Part shown: positions 12,043-26,601 of the stretch, piece by piece
Numbering within the stretch: the first letter of the stretch is position 1
Layout: the number at the start of each line of letters is the position of its first letter
Program-made: the position numbers and the translations under genes
NCBI RefSeq assembly: GCF_032854445.1
Contig: NC_088301.1
Span: 36,071,187-36,135,186, forward strand
Source of the DNA: Liolophura sinensis
Taxonomy: Eukaryota; Mollusca; Polyplacophora; Chitonida; Chitonidae
Length of the DNA stretch: 64,000 nucleotides
Direction of reading: 5' to 3'
The notes under the pieces: generated by a model
Database searches by the model: none
The model's input: the letters and a program-made list of their open reading frames with translations, nothing else
What the model was told of the DNA's origin: nothing

Positions 12043-15000
12043 AGCAGGAATTTATGGCCGAATAAGACAGAGAAGTTGGTGTTCCGTAATCAAGTCTAAA
12101 CAACATCAACACCGGAAATACACATTACCTTGTTCCCATAGTCGGTGCATGAACATCCGCTTGACATTAATACGCATGCGCTACTCAAACTCAAGACATC
12201 CCTTGCGCTTTCACAGCGGGAAATATGAATTTATGCTCTGTAATCTACAGACATAAATCGTTTGTCATTTCAAAGTAGATGAGTACACGAGTTTAAATGT
12301 GTAAGACAAAAGACAAAACAACACGTGAACCATTACAGGCCAAAAACAAAAAAAATCCTCAAAAATGTCGGGGGCCTGCCATCACACAGGTACCGTAAAA
12401 CCATCCTCGGAAGGAAAACACAATACCGCCACGCCAGAACAATAAACTTATTTATATACATAAAGGGTAAATTTCAGAACAGATCGATCCCTGATCACCA
12501 ATAGCTCTATACATATATCTATACATTCGCTATTACACTTTGTAGAGGTATGCAGAGCTACACTGGAGCACACATGGCCTTCATCACTTCAATAAGGGTC
12601 AATACAGTCCAAAAATAAACCTCACGGAAAAACAAACAAACAAACAAACAAAAAAAACAAAACAACAACAACGAAAGAGACCATGCATTAATAAATAATA
12701 ACACGTCGTGATACATCAATGTAAACGATAGTTGGCCAATGGTTTTCGACGAGCATGAATTCACTGAACGTAGTTCAGCAAAATTAGCATATCAATACTG
12801 CCTCGTAGTACTCAACCGATCAACATATTACCCACCACACGTTATGGAAATTAACCTGATCCCTTCATTTGGATAACAGTTTCTTATGCCCCAAATGGCC
12901 CACCGAAATTTCCCGAAGACTTCCGAATGGTTTTTACCCTATAAAACTATTTCCCGTAAGTGGTTACTTGGGATTGAGGTGAACTGCTCACTACGCAGGC
13001 GTGGCGCGAACGAAGTAAGGAAGGCCAACGTGGGTGCACATGCAGAGAAATAGTGTGGGCTTAGTTTTGTTCGTGGTGTTTGCTTACTATTTGTAGGCAC
13101 AGCAGGTGAGACTGTACTTTAGTTTCGAGAAGAAGTTGGTAGGTTAACTCTGTTGAAGAAGTGTGTGAAATTAAAAATGACATCAAACGCCGGTTGTGAT
13201 TAGCTCTGGATGACCAAACTTATCTTTTAGTTATGTTTGGACTGGCGCTTGCAATGGCATGGCTTGCTCCCACTCCCGGCATTTAGTAAAGTTTCAGAAA
13301 ACAGGCAATGACCAACCTCCTTGGCCTATCCAGTTACTTCTTTAAACTGCTTATGGTCCCAGAAAACTAATCAGAGTATAGTGACTAGTAAGTGGTCAAG
13401 AAATATTTGGATACCACATAATCAGCTATTAGCATACCTTAGTTGGAACCAATAGTGGCTGTTGTAAAGACTGTGTTGCCTGTTGTTAGTCGGTGAACTC
13501 CTTTTCAGGTGTGCGTTGTGAAAAGCTTCTTCAATGAGCTGACGTCAGACACCACCCCCAGCTTTACAATTCCCGCCTATAATTGCCAGCAACAGAATAT
13601 TGCAGTTGGAATATTGGTAAAGTGCCTCATTATAAGAATAAAACAAGTTAATCTTTCCGCATTTGCTTTGTAAATATTTGTCAACTGCTACTTGTTTTTG
13701 TAGTAGTAAGTTCTATTCAAATTAAATATCAAGTATTCAGCTTTACATTCCGTCCATATCTGACATGTCCGACCTGCTTGATTATATATACAGATGAGGA
13801 ATCCGTATCACAGAGCAACATTGCAGCTGGCATGAGCTATAGACGTTATTAGTCATCAGAGGGCTAAGAATCGTCATATATTTCATAAATTTTAAAAGCT
13901 CTTCGGGATCGGCTCAACCGCCATCAATTTCCACACTCGCCATGGAAATACTTCGTATCCACCCCTCAATAAACCATGACGTGCTATTCAACTTCTTGTC
14001 AGATACCCTGCCATTCGCCATTGTAGGGAACAATGTATAATCCTTACAAAGAGTTACCCCCTCGTTCAATGCCGATGCATGTTAAATTCGTCAGGGGTAC
14101 ACATAAAACACCGCAATTTGAAAAGCTGAAATATTTACGCACATTTTGCCACAATCGCTATTTGCCTCTACATCACCATTCTCCTGTAAATTTTGGCCAA
14201 AGTCAAAAGGACTCCAGTTTAGCAGTTCACCATGTTTTTAAAATCTAGGTCAGCCAGGAGCACATGTGTAGCAGCGGTTGACCTTTCCATGAAATTTTAG
14301 GATGGAAAGGATGCCTAAGATAACTGCCTCCTTTTTTTTTTTTTTACTGCAAACTTAATTGAACAGTTCGCACAAACTGTGGGGTCCGTCATTAGATTAT
14401 GATGCCGACACAGCATGTGAGAATAAGTCACACTGTGAATTAACTTGGATTTACTTGTAATAATGGCTACAGAATGTTCGTGTTAAACTGTTCTTAAATA
14501 CCCATATTAAACTGGACTCCTCGGCTGTGATTTATGCCTAACCCCACGTTGAAACAGTTCCCCTTTGATTTGTGCATGCCATGGCGATGGGCTCAAAACA
14601 TAGCATAACTTAATGGATGCTTGAAAAGTTTCTCTGCCAAATGAAGATAATTATGCCTTAGAATTTTTGCTAAAAATGTTACTCACCCCTGTATATTATG
14701 CACATTTTCTGTCAACGATCAGATTTTTTCAAAGATTTTCATTGTTAATCTTGCGCGGAACTCAGTGAACACAAAGTGCCCCCGGTGAACAGTGGTGACA
14801 AGGTGACCTGTATACACATCCTGCATGGTTTCTGCGGGCGAGCTTAGCACTCCTTCCACACCCATACACCAGCCCCCCCACTCGGTCTGTTCCCAACACC
14901 TCAGTCCCCGTTCGGCCCGCTTGGTCTGTCCCCCACCGAATTCTTTATACACAGGGATCATCGTTGACATCACCTCTGCAATCTACTTAGTTTTCGGACT

Positions 15001-17472
15001 GAGCGCTGGGGCCTTAAGGAAACTGTACTTTGAAGCCATTCTGACCTCCCAAAGTGAAAGTTGAAAAATTTGTAGTGTTATGTTATTATGGTAATCTGCA
15101 CATTAAGAAATAAAACCAAAACGTTTCATTTATCCTTTAATTAATATTATGTTATGAATAAATGTGCGCCATTCAGCAGCGTCAGCTGTATTTTAAATTA
15201 TAGCTTCTCCGTGACGATGTAGACCCCTTGAGTCCAGTTTCATTTCTGTTGAGTGAACTGATTGGTCCATGCACATTATAGGGTCACTTAAGAGTTTTTT
15301 TGCTGATTTTGATATTGGAAAAATCTTAGTGCTGGCATGAAAACTATCCTTATAATGCCATTGCTCTTCTAATGCTTTTAAGGCAGATATATTCTGTGCA
15401 TTGCTGTCATAGATGCTTTTCTGTTGAGAACATACCTGCTTAGCCCAGCTGTGAGCACTTGCCTTAACTTCCTGTAGTAGTTCAGTAATCTAACACTTTT
15501 ACCCACTTTTAATCAACTTTTTAATGGGGAACTGTGTAATTCTTGGAAGCAGGATCTTCATGTCATGTTATTGATGTCAAATGTTTTTTTCCGAGCTCAT
15601 GATATCAAATTTAAAACCGTGACATTTGCATTGTAACTGTGTAGATGATACGCTATACTTCACTTCTGACATAAAAATGGCTCAAGGTTCTGCTTCACAA
15701 TTGTCGGAATGTTTTATGGTGGGTTGACATTAAAATAATGTCTACAGCAAGAATGACATAGATTACCAAACTACTCGAGACCTGGGGCCTATGCACAGTG
15801 ACTCACGGACCCAGTCCAATATAGCAAGTCACTATTAGTCAGTATCTAATATTAAGTGAAATGCAGCAGTATGTTCTTGGTTATTTTGGAGGAGAGGTAG
15901 ATGCCGACCTTAACAGGAATGGCCTGATTTTTGTTGTGCTTGGTAACTCCTTTTTAAATTTTGAATACTTGTAGGGTCATGGGATACACGATGTTAGAGA
16001 AACTGTAAATACAATATTTAATGTTAAGACATGCCCATAACAAATACTTATGTATTTTATATAAAAAATGTATGTAGGTCATTTTTAGCTCTCTTCTACA
16101 AGTAAATGTGTGTTGGTGTCGGCATCAGATAACCAGGAAGCCAATGTTAAAGTAAATGTTAGGGGTGGCATATTAAGTACATTTATGTATTGACCTCCGG
16201 TTTTGCAAAATCCAATAACTTCAGATTTTCTCAATTTGGTGCACTGTGCGCATATTAACTACCTTAAATTACAGGACTAATGACAAACCTTAATGTTCTT
16301 CGATGACCTTATCTAGTGTGCATGTCTTTGACTTATTAATTGTCACAGATATGTGGTTTACCATGGACTCTTTTTCTTCCACCCATTGGTTCTGATGGCT
16401 CAGTTTTTTGAACGTCCGCTTCGAGGGCGGAAGATCCAGGGTCAGTCCTAGGTCTGGTCACACCTAAGGCTTTAAAAGAGGAAGTTGTAGCTTCCTCGTT
16501 TGGCGTTCAGCATTATGGGGAAGCGCAATGATTGGTTGATGCGTATCAGTATAATGGCTCGAGTGGGGCAGCTTACTTGCCTTCGGTAAGTCTCAGTGAA
16601 ATAGCACTAGACAAAAGAGCAGTGGAAATCCGTCCTGCAACAAGGAGGCACATTACATGCACTCTAAGGATTCCTTCATCATCATATGACTGAAAAATTA
16701 AGTACGATGTTGAACCCCAAACACTCGCTCACTCTAATCCATGTCTAATTCCTGATTCTTAAAGCAGGAATGATCAAACTTGTAATTTTTCATTTTGCTA
16801 ATAAATTTTTCTGAAAGATTGGATGTATTTCTTTGTAAGTAGTGAAATAATCCTAATTCATCAACCTTTTTGCATATGAAAGAGCAAGTTTCAATGTTTC
16901 AGTAAACTACAATGGTTGAGTTAACCAGTTTCAGGGCTTCACAAAAAGTATAATTTTGTCAGTCTACACAGCTATGCTTTCAGAGTATGCTTGAGTAAAC
17001 ATCTTGCAAACATACAAAAAGGTTGAATTAGTCTTCGAATAAATCTGTTATGAAAGGGTATTGGTTAGGTTCATATTTTTTTCTTTTTTTAGGGCAAAAT
17101 ATTTTAGGTTCATTGATTTTAAAACTTGTCATGAATGCGTATATAAATTTGTTGTGCATGGTATTCAGTTTCTCACCAGAGGGGGACACGCATGGTGCAG
17201 TGAGGAGGTATAATTTCATCGTGGAAGAAGAGCAAAATGCCACCAAAAAGGGTATGCATAGTTTTTTCCCCTTCAGCAAGTGTATTGTGTTGTGTATGGG
17301 TGAAGTTCTTCCACAGGAACCCATTTAGTCTGTTTTATTCGGCTAGTTATATCTAATAGTAAAATGATAAATGACATAACTGGGTGCATTTTTAAGGGAA
17401 TAAATCAAAACACTAGAGTGTTTTTCCAAATATTTCAAGCCATTTGTTGAAACAAAGGTTATTATTTAACAG
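12043..17472. other. gene-poor interval between SF3B5 and RCC1
   Basis: The first few hundred bases should hold the SF3B5 promoter (minus strand). A locally GC-richer stretch near 12960-13110 ends with a donor-like CAG-GTGAGA near 13103 and could be a non-coding first exon of RCC1; this is a guess. A CAAA repeat lies near 12633-12652. Overlapping frames at 14719-15064 match no family. A full-length SINE of family 2 lies at 16387-16738. The probable acceptor directly before the RCC1 ATG implies an upstream leader exon somewhere here. Confidence 0.45.
16387..16738 (+). repeat. SINE family 2, full-length copy
   Basis: The tRNA-like head contains an A-box-like TGATGGCTCAG, an anticodon-stem segment CGTCCGCTTCGAGGGCGG and AGATCCAGGGTCAGTCC. 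The body includes TTTAAAAGAGGAAGTTG and GGCGTTCAGCATTATGGGG. The 3' end is AAGGAGGCAC, CATATGACTGAAAAATTAAG, TACGATGTTGAACCCCAAA and CACTCGCTCACTC. I know this architecture as a very common mollusc SINE. Truncated copies lie at 40115-40187 and 49458-49495. Confidence 0.85.
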
Positions 17473-20400
17473 ATGTCAAAGCAAAAGAGAGGAAACAAAG
17501 CTGCTGCAGGAGCAACGGTACCAAAGAGGCCAAAGAGTAAGCCAGTGGTTGATAATTTCATTTCCACTTATTAAAGTTTGACATTTTACTGAAAATAAGT
17601 TACATGTACATGTAGTTGATACTTTTTTATTTTTTATTGTGTATGTGGGAAGTTCAACAATAACAAAGCCCAGCACATTGAACTTCATCAACACAAGTGG
17701 CAAATGTGCTTGATGCCTTAAATACAATGACTGCTTTAGTTCAAGCTATTAGCCATTGAAGGAGGTTTGAATATGATTAATGCATGAACCATATTTGGTT
17801 CTCAGAAAATCAGGAAAAATGTGAAGTAGGTTTTCAAATGTTTTGTTGAAAATGCAGAAAAGTTCATGCCGCTAACACAAAAAGTTACCTCTAAAGGGCA
17901 AGTTGTCTGCCAAAACCTTGCATGAATTCCTGTATGAAATGCCATTATAGTTCACACCACCTAGAGTTGGGCAGTGAAATTTTAGGATCAATGCTCCACT
18001 GCTTGTGATTCTTAGACTGATATCTGGTTAAAGGGTCTGTTTCATAACATTTTGATTGTGCTGCATTTTTTGCAGTTGAGCACAGATCATTACCAAATGT
18101 GATTGGTGAGGTCTTAACGCATGGAGAGGGTGATACAGGTCAGCTGGGTCTAGGAGAGAACATTTTGGGAAGAAAGAGGCCAGCTAAAGTTGATCTACCT
18201 GCAAATATGGTTCAAGTGTGTGCTGGAGGCATGCATACAGTCTGCTTAACTGCAACAGGAGAGGTAAAGTTTTGTTTGTCTTCATTGAACTTGTTTTATT
18301 GATCCATTGGTCATCTTTCTGAAGACATGGAGCTGTGTGCTGATTCAGTGAAAATGTTGCGTGAATACTTACAACTGATTCAGAGAAAATTGTTGAAACG
18401 TGAAGCGTAATGAATTTGAGACATGTGGGTCAAATAAAATTTAGCATTGTGCCCAAAAATTAGCTCCTCATTTATGCCAACTGAGAGGTTATATTATGAT
18501 GTGCATTATTTGCAATTGCAATTGCATAGGTAGAAATAGTTTATTTATTTTAGAATTAAAACTAGGACCACAGATCTTTTTGTGGTGTTAAAATATAAGT
18601 CTCTCCTACAATATGCTAAGAAAACATATTTGCTGTACATTTTGGTGTAACTATGTAGCCACCTTCAGAAATACGGTGGAAAGAAATGCTTAACTTGAGC
18701 CATATAAAAGAATTCAATTTTTTTTTTTTTTTTTTTTTGTTAATAAGGAACCTTTTTGGAAATAAGGAAATAAAGGAGAGGATGATTTGTTTTCTGTCAC
18801 CTCAGTGTAAAATGAAGGGGATTAATATCTTCTTCCAGGTGTACTCTTTTGGATGTAATGATGAGGGAGCATTGGGCAGAAATACTTCTGTAGAGGGATC
18901 AGAGACAAGGCCTGGAAAGGTGGATGTACCTGGTCATGTTGTCATGTTGTCGGCTGGGGACAGTCACACAGCAGCCCTTTTAGACAATGGACAAGTATAT
19001 GCCTGGGGCAATTTTAGGGTGAGACAGAGCTTAAATCTGATAGAGCATTTCCAGCACCCTGATCAATACTAGAACACGCAAGTGAAGACAAGCAAAGATG
19101 TGATTTGAGAAATAAGGCAGCAAAAGAAGGAAGCAGGCCTGGGCAAAGTGATTAAAACGCTTTGTTACGAGAGGTCTGAGGGTTACTCCAGTTTCCTCAA
19201 GCAGATGATGTTCTTGAAGTCTCCAGTTAAATCAAATCTAAGAGCCAACACAGCTGACGGAGGTGTAAATTTGACCCATTTGATTTCACTTTAAGTGAAC
19301 GTGCTAAGTAATCAAGGGATTTGTTTGTTTTAAGAACTGTATGCTTTGCACACACTGTGTACAGCAAAATTTTTCGTGTTCCTTGTGCAGGATGGTAATG
19401 GCAGGATGGGATTGTTCACTGCTGGACAACAAGAGAACCTTCCTGTGCCACTGCCTATAGACATCCCCATGGTAAAAATTGCCTCTGGCGGTAACCACTT
19501 GGTATGTCTCTCCACTGATAGCAATATTTACACTTGCGGTAAGTTCTTGTCTCCTAATCACTTATTGAAAATAAATTCAGTATGACTCAGTATGCCAAGT
19601 TTATGTCAGATATGCTTTTGGCAGATATGCCAAGTTTATGTCAGATATGCCAAGCATCTGCCAGTGCTGCAGATTGGAATTTCAGATGATATTTAAGTCT
19701 GTTTACTGTTTTAACTTTAGATAGTATCATGCTCATGTCAAAGGATTTGTTCTGGCATGTTTGTGCTGTGATGCGATACCCCAAGGACAACAAAATTTGA
19801 AGTTTTGTGTCTCCATAAACATACTTTATACTTCAGTCACTTGGTTTCAGCTCTGGAGGTCAGGAGGTGTCAGGTATCTTTCAAAGGTTTACTTCCAGTT
19901 TTCCACAAACCTGACCAGTCATATTAATCACACGTTTTTGCTCGGCTTTAAAGATGAAATGTTCTGTTAAACTTCAAGTTGTAATGTATCAAAGTGTTTT
20001 ATAAAATGTGAGATCACCTTTAAAGACTTTCATACTTTCTTTCAGGCTGTGCCGAACAAGGTCAGTTGGGTAGAGTAGCTCAATGTTTTTCTAATCGAGG
20101 AGGTCGAAAGGGACTGGGTAGGTCATTATTCATTCTAAGTTAGATACACTCATAGGTTTAAAAGTATCGCCCAACAACATTTATTGGTTCACAAAGGAGC
20201 TAACACCAGACTTCTCAAAACCAACAATTTCAAGCACACTTCGAGCGGAAATACAGTGGTTATATCTTGATCGCTAACTTATGAATTCTTAGTTATCCTA
20301 TAATTTATGATGCAAAACACAAATACACAGCAATGTAAAACATTACTTTTTGAATGAGTGCTCTCATTCACTCTATTTGCGCTATATGAGAACTAAGAAC

Positions 20401-23400
20401 GCTATTGAGTAGGCCAGTGTCTCCTCACAAATTTCCATTCATTTTTCCAACTGGTCTGCCAAGTTCATGGTTATGCTGTTGAGTTTGAAGCCATTTTTGC
20501 AGAACTGCTTGTGTACTACAATATCTGTTATCTTACGATCAGTGTTTTGGTGATTTCTGACATCAATGAAGGACATCAACATTTTGCATAGTGACAATTT
20601 TGGCCCAACCATTTCATCAACAAATCATGGCCGTTAGGCTCTACTTTGCTAGTTGACAACTTTTCAACTAAAGTGTATTGACGTAAAGGTATACAGGATC
20701 GAAGCTGATTGGCCACCAGTGGAGATAGTTTCGTGGGTTAAATCCAGCAGCCTTGGTCACGCTTGAATAAATCTGCCCTACCTGAAATTCTGTTAAGGCT
20801 AGGCATGTATCACATGAGCAAATCAGAATCGATTTTGTATCCCTCATATAATGTTTGAAAGTGACAGATTCCCATCTTATATCACGTGAAACTCAAACCA
20901 CAGAGTACGCCAGACAGCTTTTTTTTGGTGGTTCATGATTAATGTTGGTTCCTGGAATTTAAGTTTCATCACTACACATTTCTTTTGGCATACCAGTCAA
21001 GTGTTGTTCCAGCATTCTTTTGGATTAAAGTGATAATGTAAGGGGAATAATACTGTTTTACCCCAAGTGCTTTAAAAGAGAAAAAATCCCAAGGCTAATC
21101 CATTATTGCTCAACCAAAATAGTTTTGCCTCAGAAATTATTACTGTTATAAAGGATATTTTTTTTTTGTTTTACAGACTATGTTTTAAAACCAAATATTG
21201 TGAGATGTTTGCGATACAAAACCAAGAGGACAGCCTCGTTTTCTGATATTTGGACAGGACAAGATTTCACATATGCTGAGGAAAGCATAAGCAAAACAGT
21301 TTACGGATGGGGACTTAACAACTACTGTCAATTAGGTAAATTTGTGTTTGCTTCTGTCAGTTTGATTAGTGTGTTTCAACCAATTTCTCCCACCCTCACA
21401 CACTGAGGTTGATCATACTCAAAATTGCTGCGTATCTGAAACCACAAGTTGCCCATGAATTATACTCTTGCCACTTAAAAGGCACTGGGCATAGGGTTTA
21501 AAATAACCTTTGCTGGATGGCTCTTCAAGTGCAAAAACAGCCTCTAGCCATGGTAGTTCACAAAATGGCGACCCTTCAACATAAGGCTTTTTGAACTCGG
21601 ATGAGTTAAGGATGAATTCAACTATCGTCTTAATGTCGCTGGAGGGGACGTAAAGCATTTATCAAATTGTAATTAAAACTTTCTTAATTAAACCTTTAAA
21701 CTAATTGTAAGATGTTGCCATTGTGAAAATTAATGCTTTGAAATTAGGTCCACCTGTTTGAAACACCCTGTATTTCAAAAACATCTGAGATGTTTTACAA
21801 AAACAGCAATTGACATAGGCAGCTGGATATTATGCCAGACTGACAGCTGAGAAGAAACAATACCCTGATTTAAATTTGGTCCACCACCTGCTCATTGATC
21901 TTTTATGTGGTCTGGGTGATGTATTTTAACTTTATCATATATTTATGGCTGTTACCCATGTGATACAGGCATCCTATATTTTCCCCCTATAGGATGGTTC
22001 CTTTAAAGGCTCCTATGCATCCTCTGATAACAGGGACTACTATCAATGTTCACATTCTAAGTGCCCACTATTGGGGGAACCCCTGAACTAACATCACAAT
22101 TTGGCGTTATGTAACATTAAACTGAAAAAAAGAGAGAAAAAAAAAAAAAAAAAAGCACATGGTTCATAGAGCTACTGTATGGTATTTATAAAAGTCCTGA
22201 GAAAAGCTGACTGGCCTTCCTGGTCATGAAAATCTTTGTCCCCTGAGCAAGATAAACACATGGCCGCTCGGATATATATATATATATATATCCACATTCT
22301 GGTAAATGCCGTACAGTTGGCGAACTATCTCCATCGATGGTTGTGAAAGTCTAAAATTAGCAGTTTCCTTGAACCCAGCCTCCTCCATCTTCCCTTTTAC
22401 TGAATGTAAGCAGTGAAATGAGCAAATGTATCCGGCACTCAGTCAATTGCAGCAATCATAGGTTGTGTAACAAATGCACAATGATCATGTTCACAGTTCA
22501 GGGCTTGTTTTGAGAATTTGCAGTGTTGCAGTCACTGCAGCCATGTCATCAGTGAATACACGTGGGTCATATTTAAAGTAGTTTGTCAATGAAACCAATG
22601 AAATACAGATTTAAAGAACATAATCGTATTTTACCTGAAGAAATCATGCTCATTTTGTCAGAACTGGTTTTCTAATTGTAGCAAATGTACTGATAATGGA
22701 TGAAAAAACCTGTTATGAACAATTAGTGCGTAAAAATATGCACTTCCGTGATGTATTGGCTGGCGTCAGCCGGTTGCATCAGCCTCCCTCTTTGAGCTCT
22801 GTTGGTACGACAGATCAACCTTGGACACCTCGAGCTGATACGTCCTCACGGACCACAGTGTTATGAAAATCTCTATATAAAATAAGATGTTTTAATGTAA
22901 GTAATTGACTTTTTATTTCATGTACAGAACTGCAATGTAACTAGAATATGAAATAGTGTAACATTTTTTTTTTTTTTTTTTTTTTTTGAATTCAGGCTTA
23001 ACAGACATGAACAACCGGTATGTACCAGCCAGATTACTCTGTTATAGTGATGAGAAGAAATGGCTGTCCATTGAGGGAGGAATTCATCACACAGTGTCTC
23101 TTGATGAAAATGGTAACTACTTTCAATCTGATTAATATGCAGAAAGCAAAGTATTGTGGTGTCCACTGTCGGTGATTGCCTTGCACTAGTGATATATAAG
23201 TTTAAAAAAATATAAAATATTCTTTAGCACTTTAAGGTTTTGAATGTTTACAACTTGTTTGTAAATATTTGGAATATTTTCTCCTGTTGACTTTTGTTTG
23301 CTTAGCAAATGTTATAACAGTTTTCTTCATGCTCTTTTTTAACAGGCAAAGTTTATACCCATGGCCGGGGTGATTACGGCCGTTTAGGCTTGGGCAAAGA

Positions 23401-25684
23401 CTGTCAGCACGTGCTCGTTCCCACAATGGTTATTGGAATTCGGTCAGAAACATGCACAGGCATCGCTGCTGGCACCTGTGTATCTTTTGCAGTCTGTCAA
23501 GATGGTATGCCCATATTATGAATGATACTAAAATTCACGGTTCTAACGATAATGCTAACTGCCATTGTTTAAGCAAAAAATACTTGAATGGCATTAAATG
23601 AAATCCAGTTCATTGTAATAATAAAAGCAGTTACTGTTGCTAGTTGGTTGTGGTACAACAGGAATAATTATAGGGACAAAAAGAACTAATAAACTTCAGC
23701 AAGAGAATAGGTGTACATATAATAAAAATTCATGTTTTCCCCACTTTATGAAAAACTCAATAACACAGAAGTTGACTCAAAGCTGTGAACCATATAGCTT
23801 TGGGTAGTGGGACTTGGACCAGCGTTTAAAGTGCATGACCCCTAATCATGAGTTACTGAGTCTGGAAATTCCTCTATTCGTTACCTAAGTAAGGTTCAGG
23901 TTATTCAGAGATCGTCAAGCAAAGACCACTACTTTCACCAATATTGCAGAGAATGTCATGTAAGGGAAATAATTCATGGTCATGACCCAGGTCAATATTC
24001 TTCTTCTTGCAAGTGACTGAACAAGCATCAAAATTGTGGATAGTCATAACGAATATGACTCTAGAAATGTGATTATTTTTTGAACTGGTGTGATTTTTAT
24101 AGTCCTGATTTGGCTAGTCACTGAAACTCTCAAAATCCTAATACAGCAATAGAGGTGTCTGAAAACTCTCTTCCCTCCATGGAATGACATACAATAGGAC
24201 ATCTTCCTTGTGTCAAATGGAAACCAGGTCTCTTATTTTGAACTGAGGCTTGATTGTGACATATTTTAAACATTTTAAGGGTATGCTACCAGAGTGTCCT
24301 CTGAGCAAAGGCCTTCAAGTTGGCAAACATCTGACATGATCCAATTTTTAACCTATATGAAGTTATCCAAAGGATTAAAATGTTTCACTATGATATAACT
24401 GTTGTAGACCCGCTGTCTTGCAGATAAGACTGTCGGCCCCTTTGTAATGTAAATGTCTACAGGCATTGGACTATACTCCAGCTAATCTTCATAACTCATT
24501 TGATAAAAAAAAAACCAAAAAAAAAAACCGGAATAAAATGTTTAAGCCATGCCTGCTAAAAGTGTGGATGCAAAAATCCTATGCTTAAATGTATATAACA
24601 TACTGGTATATAGAATGTACAGACTTGCATTGTTCTTAAAAAAATTTGCTATGTCGTTGTGTTGCAGGGAAGATGTATGCCTGGGGCATGGGCACAAGTA
24701 AACAGTTAGCAACTGGAGAAGAGGATGATGAGTGTCTACCTGTTGTTATGGAAGGGAAACAGTTAGAAACAAGGTAACAGCTCGGTCATAATCGAAGCAT
24801 TTCTGTTTGCCAGGCCTTGAAATATGAAATAACCCTTTTTTCCTTGTGCTGCTAGTGTTCATACAGCAAATATGCTTTGAAACACCAGCTTTTTCTTCGC
24901 ATGAGCACTTTTCTACAGGTTGTTATCCCCCTGGCATATGATGCTTGAGGATATAGCAGTCAAGTTGTCTGCCTGTAATCGTTAACTTTTGATGGATATT
25001 TATGAAACCCTGGAGGCATGGTGTCCGACTATGTGAAGACGTGCATTGTTTATTTGGGTTGTGACGCATCATTTGTTTCGAGAATGACAACCCTTGAAAC
25101 ATAGAGGGGGTTATTCAAAGACATAAAATGTCTCCAGAATGATTTTTTTTATTTTTTTTTTATTTTACCACTTTTATTTCCCGTAGAATCTTGATCTACG
25201 TTTAGAGATTCTTTTCATGTACCTTTAATGATGCTAGAACCCTTAATCAAAATTAAGTAATATTAGCTTCATTAATACTTGCTAATTTTATTTAATTTTC
25301 GTGTAACTGGATCATTTTGTTTGCAAATTAATTTAAAATAATAGGCATCATCTGAATACGTCTCTTGTCACACGACAGCATTTTTGAGGTATGAAATGTG
25401 GAAGCTAAGTTGAAAATATCCAGACGATCTCCGAGGTAGTGATGCTGGCTGTTGTCCCCCCCCCCCCCCACCCCCACCCCGCCTGAGCGTTTCTATTATT
25501 CTTGAGACGATCTGGTACAGTTCCTTAAATGTTTCAATTAGTTTGCTTGTTTAATAGTTCAACATTTTGTTCTTACAGAGCTGGGGTATCGATATCTGCT
25601 GGTGGGCAGCACACAGTGATTTTAGCCAGAGAAAAGCCAGAAGATTCCAAAGATTCCAAAGATTTTAAACGTGAATGTATATAA
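17473..25684 (+). CDS. RCC1: regulator of chromosome condensation RCC1, ten coding exons
   Basis: Guanine-nucleotide exchange factor for Ran, bound to chromatin; it generates nuclear RanGTP for nucleocytoplasmic transport and spindle assembly. Coding exons: 17473-17536, 18076-18263, 18839-19018, 19391-19538, 20046-20117, 21177-21335, 22996-23112, 23346-23504, 24668-24773 and 25579-25684. Phases fit at every junction, giving 432 residues (human 421). The N-terminus is short and basic, as expected for the nuclear-import and nucleosome-binding tail. Seven RCC1 repeats follow, seen in [98 protein letters not shown] and [10 protein letters not shown]. The invariant [10 protein letters not shown] loop of the Ran-binding face is intact. 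The coding start abuts an AG acceptor, so a leader exon lies upstream. The acidic-to-basic Lys/Asp tail is species-specific. Confidence 0.96.
19600..19665. repeat. short tandem duplication in an RCC1 intron
   Basis: GCCAAGTTTATGTCAGATATG occurs twice about 36 bp apart (near 19592 and 19628), joined by GCAGATAT-type sequence. It lies in the intron between RCC1 exons 4 and 5. It looks like replication slippage with no evident function. Confidence 0.7.
20118..22995 (+). other. RCC1 introns 5-6 with simple repeats
   Basis: Apart from exon 6 (21177-21335), this stretch is intronic. It holds a poly-A run near 22136-22154, an AT dinucleotide run near 22271-22290 and a 20-plus T run near 22964-22987 next to the exon 7 acceptor. 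A GC-richer patch near 22750-22860 (GCGTCAGCCGG and surroundings) may be an old repeat, but I cannot assign it. Confidence 0.6.
23505..25578 (+). other. RCC1 introns 8 and 9
   Basis: Exon 9 (24668-24773) divides this stretch. Intron 9 has a poly-C tract near 25456-25468. A weakly tRNA-like patch near 23815-23880 may be a worn SINE head. No independent gene is visible. Confidence 0.6.
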
Positions 25685-26601
25685 TTAGATATCACCAAGA
25701 GCCTCTCATTGTAAACTGGATTTAACTGATCTCACAACAACAAAAAAATTGTAATTTCAGGCTTGATGCGTAGGATAAGAATAATTGATAATGATAAATG
25801 AAATTTGATGAATGAATTCAGAGGATGCTTGTGAAACATTGCTGTTAACTGAACTTACGCAAACTTTGTCTTTGTTTTTTTCCTACATGTATGTTTACCA
25901 TGTTGTATGGGTGTGTATTTTGATTCATCTAATTTTTATCAGATATAGGTATGTTATTTGCAAAAATTCATTTTCTTGACACTTTGCCCACATTACGATC
26001 ATCATAATTTAGCCCTTGCACAGGTTCGGCCAAACTGATTTTGTATGCCTACTAATTGTGGAACTTTTGAAACCACACTATGTGCACTTAAAAATATCTG
26101 CAGACTGCTGTTAGTAAAATATAAAAAGTTCCTTTTAATTTTTGTATTAACATTGAAAAATCCTTGTCTAAAACAATATTAAATCAAATTATGTGGCTAC
26201 TGGTCTTGTAAATTGCCAAACTGGCTAGGAGAGTTTAAGTGTTAAAATATTGCTATAGACGTTAACGTATTAATACATACTTTTACTATGCAAAGCCACG
26301 GTAATAACATTTTATACATGTAGCAAATTTGTGAATAAGTGGAAGGTATTGATTTTCTATGGAATGAAAACCGTATTGATATATGTGGATACAAAAAGGT
26401 TAAAAAAATTCTAAACACAAAAAAAAGATGCGTTATTCCAACGAATGCCCCCAAACCTTTGAGTGGTTTATGCCTACATTAATTTAAACGGTACATAATG
26501 GACTCATGAACTATACCCACAGGTCTGCACTTTTACTATGACAGAAATATTTCATTGTGATCATTTTACGTGTATTTAGTTTCACTTCTCATCGATATCA
26601 T

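Noticed and set aside
14719-15064. Overlapping 79- and 84-codon frames on opposite strands
   Set aside because: No domain or similarity recognised; the pair arises from a locally GC-rich patch.
19134-19270. tRNA-like sequence in an RCC1 intron
   Set aside because: It has weak A- and B-box similarity but no complete cloverleaf; at best a worn SINE head.
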